Assembly: GCF_010015445.1 (NCBI RefSeq) | Contig: NC_053120.1 | Span: 2,472,412 to 2,536,411 of the forward strand | Source: Perca fluviatilis | Taxonomy: Eukaryota > Chordata > Actinopteri > Perciformes > Percidae | DNA length: 64,000 nt | Direction: 5' to 3' | Shown here: positions 57,456 to 64,000 of the stretch, piece by piece | Numbering within the stretch: the first letter of the stretch is position 1 | Layout of the letters: every line of letters starts with the position of its first letter | The notes under the pieces: generated by a model | Databases searched by the model: none | Told to the model about the DNA's origin: nothing | What the model saw: only the letters and a program-made list of their open reading frames with translations | Program-made: the position numbers and the translations under genes

Positions 57456-58317
57456 AGAAGTCTTCATGATCGGATGTGTGTGTGTCAGAACTTGTTGCTA
57501 TGGTGATTTCGACAGTGTGGGAGTATGGAGGGGGAGACAGTGTCTTCCATGGGTCACACATATCCATGTAATGATAATTAATCCTCTTAAGTATGTTATG
57601 TAATTCAAAAACCATGGGTCCAAAAGGAAAAATGTTATGATCACCAGAGAGATAAAAGTCTGGCGAACCCATTGATGTGGTTTTTATGTTTGTGGTATGA
57701 AATATATGGGACACAGAGCAGGTAACAAACAGGGAACCATCTGCATCCTTAAGATACTTTTTTTCAGTTTCTATCGGCAGTTGGTAATTTGTTTGGAAAA
57801 CTTTCAGAGAATCATAATGCAGCTTCACCTTCTAGCTTTCAACATTCTGTGCCCCATACACACACATTGGAAAATCTCAACCGGTCTGAAGAAGTACTGC
57901 AGCTTCATTTTTGTTACAGTTTCTATCGGCAGTTGGTTTCAAAATAACAAAAAGTTTAGGTCCGGTGGATTTCATAGTCACATGCCTGCGACCGGGAAAA
58001 GATTTCCTACATTTTGACCAACTATGATGAATGTAGAGTGAAAATTGTACGGGAGAGAGTCTATGGGACAATTTTGCGCTGTTTTTTGTCAATTTCGTGA
58101 AAACCGTGTGGCAAATCTCTTAGAAAGGTCATAGCACACCCTTCCTGAGAGTTACACACGTGATGATGTCATGTGTGTGCATGTGTTGGCAACGCTTTGT
58201 GAGCCTTAGCGGGACAAAAAACGGACGGAATAATATTAATAAGTATGAGAAGCAATAGTCATTGTGCCGATTGCTGCTATTGCAGCACATAGGCACACTG
58301 AATAATATAATAATATA

Positions 58318-58324
58318 ATATATA

Positions 58325-58372
<48 letters not shown>
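58318..58372 (+). repeat. (AAT)n microsatellite
   Basis: About 15 AAT units beside the fold-back element's right end. Confidence 0.95.
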
Positions 58373-58373
<1 letters not shown>

Positions 58374-58739
58374 TAGACAGCAGGAGCACTTAAAGAAAGA
58401 CATTTCAGATAATATCAGATATTAAGATAGTTTTCTTATTGGATACCAAATTAAGAGATTCAAAGTACTTGTTGCTTTTCAATGTTAACGTTGCATAATG
58501 ACGTCACTTCATAACGTTGCCATGGCAATAGGGGAAAATGGCTGCTCTTATGTGAAGTAAACGCAACATTTTTTCAACTTTCTGCTAAGATATATTATGC
58601 GACTTTTTTGCAACGAAAATGCGGGGATTATGAATTCATGCATGCACCGCATATTTTCATATTTTGCGCGGAAATCAGCAATTTATGCGGGTAAAGTGCG
58701 GCGTATTTGAAAAAATGCGTCGCATGAATATGCATACTT

Positions 58740-59260
58740 TAGCTGATTATGCAATTGGATAATCGCGTTTTTCTGGAGGGACTGAGTAAAGGAACATCCT
58801 CCGAATAGGAAGACATGGGACGTGCGTGTTTAACTTTATGGAAGGCGAGGAGAAGAATATTAAACGGAGCTCGCCGCTGTTCTTCATTCGGCTCGTCTCG
58901 CCATCTGGCAAGTGGGCGACTGGACATTTCTTCTCGGCTAGCTTGTTGATTAGCAATGGCTTGCCCCACATTCGTATGCTCCTTGTTGCTCTTTTCATGT
59001 TTGTCAAATAAAGGCTGGTTGAAATTCTTTGAGCCTTTTATAAAACGCACCTGTTTTCTCTGCTAGATGTGGATTTGAGCAGCAAATCTTGCACCGCATT
59101 TCAGTAGCGCTCATCGTTAGCTTCGAGCCACTGCACATCTTGGAGCCACTTTTCCGAAAAAAAGTCTTTTCTCCGGCTCTGGCTCCAGGTGGCGTTTCTT
59201 TGTAGGTGGTGAAACGCCAAAAGAAGCTGCTTAATGTCTTTTGCTTTTTGGACATCTCTG
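58740..59260 (-). pseudogene. hAT transposase, N-terminal part, frameshifted
   Basis: On minus from about 59255: MSKKQKTLSSFFW, then after frame changes FFSEKWLQDVQWLEANDERY, MRCKICCSNPHLAEKTGAFY, KGSKNFNQPLFDKHEKS and AFHKVKHARPMSSYSEDVPL. The KWL..WLE and C..C with later H..S/H spacing is the BED/TTF-type zinc finger of hAT proteins, and AFHKVKHARP is the start of the catalytic half. At least two frame changes are needed, and the frame stops near 58740 where the next insertion begins. The other half of this element type survives at 15961-17062. Confidence 0.65.
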
Positions 59261-60088
59261 ACAGTAGTTGACGAGCAACATGTCATGTGTAAGGTTAGAT
59301 GAGAATATCGGGCAAGTACGCAAAGGCGCGTAGTAACAATAGACAGTATATAATGGACCAAGAGATCCCGTGTCTCTGGACGGAGACCAGCGAAGGATAT
59401 TATAAGCACTTTTCCGGTGATCTCTTGCTTTACTGAGCAGCCTCCAACTGAGAGACAAAGTAGATGTGACGTGAGCAACCTGTCTGAAAGTTGGAAGTCT
59501 TCTGGTAGCTGTGCCAAGAGAAATCTCAATCATTCCCAATCTTACAGAGACGGAGAGCGTAGGTATATGTAAGGAGATAACATAGGCACAGGCTAATTAC
59601 TGATCACTAACATGCTAGTTAACATTAGTAATTAAACCTAAACAGCTAATGGAAGTCGAAACTGCCTGTGAGCTTCTCCTGTACTATACGGTAATTCCTC
59701 TACTGTGTGACAGTAAGTCTCGTGGTTATGACCCAATCGTTAGCCTATTGTTCTAAAAGCTTCTGCTACGGAGCCATAACATGAGGTACAAGGTAATGGA
59801 GCCTTTTATACATTGTCGTGTTTCTTTAGAAATAAACAACGGACAAATAGAGTCTTTAAACTCTTCAGATGTAAAGTTATTCGCTGTCAAGTGACGTCAA
59901 AATGAATGGGAGTCAATGGGATGCTAACAAGAGGTGATGGCTTGTTAGCATCAAAATGGCGCCACAGGAGGTTCCAGTTCTGAAGCAAAGCTTCAGAAGC
60001 GAAGCTTACCCCCCTTGGTTGTAACTCAAGTGGCATTCCTGATTTTTGTCGCGCATTCGTACCTGCGTACCAGTTATGTGCACCCCTC
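59261..60088. other. hAT 5' non-coding end
   Basis: No supported gene. A frame at 59101-59529 (minus) shows no recognisable domain. 59890-59930 is AATGAATGGGAGTCAATGGG, similar to the 32-bp minisatellite unit. Confidence 0.4.
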
Positions 60089-60096
60089 ATCATAGC

Positions 60097-60384
60097 TATA
60101 AAATTTAATAAAACACCCAAATTCAATGAAAGTAGTGAACTGATCATTTATTTAACTTGTAAAGAGTAATGGTTGTATTCAACCATCCACCTTATTTATT
60201 TTGACAATTTCATTGAAAGAAATGTTAATTACTGATATCGAAACTTTTTGAAAACAGGTCAGATGTGACCTGAGGACATCAGGAGGGCTTTTATTTTGAA
60301 AAAGTCAAATATCTTTAGCTGTGTTGGAAGCTGTTCCCTCATTCCTCCCTCACCATTCCCTATATAGTGTTTATTAAATAGTGT
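60097..60384. other. host flank to the right of the hAT copy
   Basis: 60100-60200 is a reversed copy of the sequence at 12130-12260 and 50930-51020, a piece of the lectin 5' flank repeat. No gene. Confidence 0.5.
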
Positions 60385-60769
60385 GTGCGTGTGTTTGTGT
60401 GGGTAGGTGTGTGTGTGTGTGTTTGTAGGTGTGTGTGTGTGTGTAGGTGTGTGTAGGTGAGTGTGTGTTTGTAGTTGTGTGTTTGAAGGTGTGTGTGTGT
60501 GTGTAGGTGTGTTTCTGTGTGTGTTTCTGTGTGGGCGTTTCTGTGTGTGTCTGTTTGTGTGTGTGTGTGTTTCTGTTTGTGTGTGTGTGTTTCTGTGTGT
60601 GTGTTTCTGTGTGTTTCTGTGTGTGTCTGTTTGTAGGTGTGTGTGTCTGTTTGTGTGTGTTTCTGTGTTTCTGTGTGTGTGTGTTTGTGTGTGTGTTTCT
60701 GTGTGTGTGTGTCTGTTTGTAGGTTTGTGTGTGTGTGTTTCTGTGTTTGTGTGTCTGTTTGTAGGTGTG

Positions 60770-60800
<31 letters not shown>

Positions 60801-60840
60801 CTGTTTGTAGGTGTGTGTGTATGTGTGTGTTTGTGTTATT
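60385..60840 (+). repeat. GT-rich low-complexity tract 1
   Basis: GT repeats interrupted by GTAG, TTTCTG and CTGTTT motifs over about 455 bp. Long Cys/Val or His/Thr frames on either strand are artefacts. Confidence 0.95.
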
Positions 60841-61327
60841 CAAACCCACGTCCAACAGGTGAATATTTGATATGTAAAAGATTAACAGAAGATTTCTGTG
60901 TTCTAATAAAAACGACCAGTGGGACTTGAAAGGTTATTTGGGCTTTTATTCAAACTCAAAACATGCTTTAGGAAACCCAGCAGGGTCAAGTGTTAAATCC
61001 CAAACCTGGTTTTAATGCATGAACAGCCCCCCCTGGATGTAGAAACATGGTCCTTCTGTCTCTGACCCCCCCGAACACACATGGAGGAGTGGTGGGACAA
61101 CTACAGAGAATATGCTTTGTCTTTTATATTCGACTTCTTCTCCACCTATCACTACTTACACGGCAACACAGTTAAGCAGATATTAACACGTTTATAAAGA
61201 CTTGACTCGAAGGTACCAGAAGGGCTCGAAGGACTCGAAGGACCAGAAGGACCAGAAGCCTGACCTTTGCTGAATCAAATCTTTTTAGTTTCTTGACAGC
61301 AAACAGTGCCTGAATCTAGTAGCAAAC

Positions 61328-62050
61328 AACAGGTGTGTGTGTTGGTAGTTTGTGTGTGTAGGTGTGTGTGTTTATGTGTGGTGTGTGTGTAGGTGTGTGT
61401 CTGTGTGTGTGTGTGTGTGTTTCTGTGTATGTCTGTGTGTGTGTGTGTGTGTGTGTATGTCTGTGTGTGTGTGTGTGTGTATGTCTCTGTGTGTGTCTGT
61501 GTGTATGTCTGTCTGTGTCTGTGTATTTCTGTCTGTGTGTGTGTGTCTTTGTGTGTGTATATCTGTCTGTGTGTGTATGTGTGTGTGTGTGTGTGTGTCT
61601 GTGTATGTCTGTCTGTGTGTGTGTGTGTCTTTGTCTGTGTATGTCTGTCTGTGTGTGTATGTGTGAGTGTGTGTGTGTCTGTATGTCGGTGTATGTCTGT
61701 CTGTGTGTGTGTATGTCTGTCTGTGTGTGTGTGTGTGTATGTCTGTGTGTGTGTCTGTGTATGTCTGTCTGTGTGTGTGTGTGTCTGTCTGTGTGTGTGT
61801 ATGTCTGTGTGTGTGTCTGTGTATGTCTGTCTGTGTGTGTGTGTGTGTGTGTCTGTCTGTGTGTGTGTGTGTCTGTGTGTGTCTGTATGTCTGTGTATGT
61901 CTGTCTGTGTGTGTCTGTGTATGTGTCTGTGTGTATGTCTGTCTGTGTCTGTGTATTTCTGTCTGTGTGTGTTTATGTGTGTGTGTGTGTGTGTGTGTGT
62001 GTCTGTGTGTGTGTGCGCCTGTCTGTGTGTGTATGTCTGTGTGTGTGTAC
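61328..62050 (+). repeat. GT-rich tract 2, with GTATGTCTGTCTGT higher-order units
   Basis: About 720 bp of GT with regular GTATGTCTGTCTGTGT insertions every 40-60 bp, giving a higher-order pattern rather than a plain dinucleotide run. Confidence 0.95.
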
Positions 62051-62364
62051 AGTGAATATATCGGCATGCTGTCAGGGAGCAACACAGAGATTATTTTGCC
62101 CTACCAGGAAGCGTTGAAGATTTCGTATATCTGCATGTTATTTACAACACTGATGAAGACACAGGAGAGAGTGACGTTACCCAGAATCAGCTGATAGTTT
62201 GTGACATGTTGTGCAGCGGTGATGACAGAGTCCAGTAGGTGTCGGGTGAGAGGTTGTGATAAATTATATCCTCAAATTAATAATTTAAAAGCTCTGAATA
62301 CTTGTTTAACTCCCACAAGTAGAGTTGGGCGACAAGAGGAAATCTACCATATGGAATTATATGT

Positions 62365-62823
62365 GTGTAGGTGTGTGTGTGTTTGTAGGTGTGTCTGTGT
62401 GTGTGTGTGTGTAGCTGTGTGCGTGTGTATGTTTGAAGATGTGTGTGTGTGTGTATATATGTGTAGGTGTGTGTGTGTGTGTGTGTGTGTAGCTGTGTGT
62501 TTACATTTGAAGATGTGTTTTTGTAGAGGTGTGTGTGTGTGTATGTGTAGGTGTGTGTGTTTGTAGGTGTGTGTGTTTGTGCGTGTGTAGCTGTTTGTAG
62601 CTGTTTGCGTGAGTGTGTGTGTGTAACTGTGTGTGTGTAGCTGTTTGTAGCTGTGTGTGTGAGTGTGTGTGTGTATGTTTGTAGTTGTGTGTGTAGGGGT
62701 GTGTGTGTGTGTTTGTATGTGTGTCTGTGTTTGAAGGTGTGTGCGTGTAGCTGTGTGTGTGTTTGTTTGTAGATGTGTGTGTGTACCTGTTTGTAGCTGT
62801 GTGTGTGTGTGTATGTTTGTAGT

Positions 62824-62856
<33 letters not shown>

Positions 62857-62948
62857 TTGTAGTTGTGTGTGTTTGTAGATGTGTGTGTGTCTGTGTTTGA
62901 AGGTGTGTGTGTAGATGTGTGTGTGTGTATGTGTATGTGTGTGTAAAT
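62365..62948 (+). repeat. GT-rich tract 3, with GTAGCTGT and GTTTGTAG units
   Basis: GT repeats with irregular TTTGTAGCTGTGTG and TTTGAAGGTG insertions over about 580 bp. Confidence 0.95.
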
Positions 62949-63625
62949 GTAACCCCGACTCTACTGGGCTCTGTTTGTAACAGGAAAGGCTAACAGTGTA
63001 ATGCGAGTTGAGTGTTGAGGCCAAGGCCCAATGCGTTGATGTACTGTATGTAAAACATATTTTACATGTCAGTGTATTTGCGTACTTTGTGAGAGTTTGC
63101 AACAGTCCCCCCCACAGTTTTGTACCTTTTCAGGTAAAAGTTCCAGCTGAGTAATCCTTCAAAAGTTTGCATAATATTGTTCTTTTATCGATTCTGTCCA
63201 GGAGACCGATGGTGATTCATGTGCTGAAATCAAGTTCATTGTCTTTTGCTTGCTTTATGTTTTCACTACATTTCTACCAGCCAATGATTATTCTACAAAT
63301 ACAAAAGAAAAGTACAAAAAGATGCTCTTCCGTTTCATGTGAGATTTTCTCCGAAATGCATCTCTGAAAAGTTATTGACGGTCTGTTCACGTCAGACCTG
63401 TCTCAATGCATACATCCAACTCTTTTATGAATGGTAGATGGAAGCTATGATCAGTTGTTCAGAGAGAAAAACTTGAATGCAAATGTCTGAATTGGGTAAA
63501 GTAAAGGGTCAATATCCGAGGTATAGGGGCCAGCACACTCGCGAGTCTGTCCACCTGAGTACTGAGTCTCATTCAGGAACACAGTAAAGTCGTCCAGTAA
63601 TCCTCTCTACTTTTTAAGACTCACT

Positions 63626-64000
63626 TCACTTTTCCCCTGACTTTTCATTGATTGGGGCTGCTTGGCTCTGTGTGTCTTGCGTGCAGCAGGAAATGGGGCT
63701 TGGGGTGTAATTAAATGGGGTGATTCGGGCGGCCTTGCTGGGGGATCCTTGGCGGAAATGGACAGCTCCGCCCACATGGCTGTCGGACGTTCCTGTGGAG
63801 ACGTTGCTGTGGCCCCTCAGGGAAACGTCTGAATCTCCGTCCTGGATGTTACTCCCAGAGGGGACACTAATCTTTCTGAGTAGCGCCAATCGGGCCACTT
63901 CGTCTGAGATCACTCGAGCCGTTTCCACTGCCGGAGAGGTGCTCGAGTTGGTCTTGTTGTTGGAAAATTCTTCTGTCTGGACGGTCGCATCGCTTGTCTT
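63626..64000 (-). CDS. C-terminal coding segment, APC/APC2-like, partial
   Basis: A minus-strand frame is open from the window edge to the stop at 63626, about 124 codons, without interruption. It is rich in Ser, Thr and Asn. Near the end it reads GSPSKAARITPFNYTPSPIS and finishes PINEKSGEK. The A-R-I/V-T/A-P-F-N-Y-x-P-S-P stretch is, from memory, characteristic of the extreme C-terminus of APC and APC2, the Wnt-pathway scaffold and microtubule-binding proteins. The remaining text is too divergent to confirm. No Met start is needed because this is the 3' end of a larger exon outside the window. Confidence 0.5.
   Translation of the reverse strand, partial: KTSDATVQTEEFSNNKTNSSTSPAVETARVISDEVARLALLRKISVPSGSNIQDGDSDVSLRGHSNVSTGTSDSHVGGAVHFRQGSPSKAARITPFNYTPSPISCCTQDTQSQAAPINEKSGEK

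Larger units (their letters stand above)
54614..58290. mobile_element. fold-back element inside the hAT copy
   Basis: The left arm starts TGTGCTGCAACAGCAGCAAT and the right arm ends in a close complement near 58290. Pairing continues through GCCACACGGTTTTCACGAAA (left) and its complement at about 58090. The left arm has about four repeats of a unit with GTCGCAGACATGT and the right arm at least one. The arms are over 500 bp. No transposase is recognised. Confidence 0.7.
54538..60096 (-). mobile_element. hAT element, copy 2, with nested insertions
   Basis: The ends CAGGGGTGCACATAAC (54546) and GTTATGTGCACCCCT (to 60087, with one terminal change) are flanked on both sides by ATCATAGC (54538-54545 and 60089-60096), a perfect 8-bp hAT duplication. 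The left 60 bp match 15929-15960. The C-terminal half of the transposase has been replaced by a fold-back repeat and minisatellites, and only the N-terminal half (58740-59260) remains. Confidence 0.85.
60841..63625 (-). other. probable 3' UTR of the right-hand gene, with GT tracts
   Basis: It lies downstream of the APC-like stop. A minus AATAAA is at 60945-60950. Unique segments (60841-61327, 62051-62364 and 62949-63625) contain no recognised domain. If the AATAAA is used, the 3' UTR is about 2.7 kb and contains tracts 2 and 3 of GT repeats. Confidence 0.35.

Noticed and set aside
57307..57828. 173-residue minus-strand frame with Glu/Arg/Gly repeats
   Set aside because: It runs through the CCTT polypyrimidine tract and part of a fold-back arm; no homologous frame persists in the other arm.
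60259..63102. Long His/Thr and Cys/Val frames
   Set aside because: They are translations of GT/CA repeats on both strands.

Overview
The window is vertebrate nuclear DNA, most probably from a ray-finned (teleost) fish. It has interrupted genes with GT/AG splice sites, very dense CA/GT microsatellites, and the repeat families typical of fish: a Kolobok-like TTAA element, hAT, Tc1, an L2-type LINE, TTAA-flanked MITEs and a tRNA-type SINE. There is one 48-bp assembly gap (3027-3074). Scattered single-base indels could be decay or assembly error. Family names come from recognising protein and terminal motifs by eye; no search was run.

The host content is a cluster of secreted C-type lectin-like domain (CTLD) genes, mostly on the minus strand. 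A 34-nt signal-peptide coding exon occurs three times (4807, 33945, 50279). Three kinds of CTLD exon recur. Type A follows the signal peptide, type B lies in the middle, and type C carries the stop. All internal exons are phase 1-1. The best gene, L3 (50319 to 38366), reads signal-A-B-A-B-C in one frame over 1797 nt. L2 (33985 to 20401) reads signal-A-B-C with a broken B. L1 (4847 to 3603) keeps only the signal exon and a broken A. Facing it on the plus strand is a broken B-C pair (1-926), with the assembly gap between them. Each gene carries a copy of a long, repeat-rich 5' flank (about 12-15.9 kb, 34-35.5 kb, 50.5-54.5 kb) with conserved candidate first exons. The 3' UTRs are also shared.

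The spaces are filled by transposons, many with readable target duplications. The most notable is a 5.9-kb Kolobok-like element (5329-11218). It carries a THAP-type transposase gene on one strand and, convergently, a gene resembling the P2X7 cytoplasmic 'ballast' domain on the other. Others are two segmentally duplicated copies of one hAT insertion that keep complementary halves (15875-17062 and 54546-60088), a 553-bp TAGCC element with a RecQ-like helicase piece, a Myb/SANT fragment inside a GACTACG element, several non-LTR fragments, and an L2-type LINE inside L3 intron 1.

Tandem repeats are prominent: a 3.2-kb array of a unit of about 34 bp (25375-28621), a 57-bp family in the first introns of L1 and L3, a 32-bp array, and long GT-rich tracts (60.4-62.9 kb). 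At the right edge (63626-64000, minus) lies the last coding segment of an unrelated host gene whose C-terminus resembles the APC/APC2 family; the GT-rich tracts may lie in its 3' UTR.
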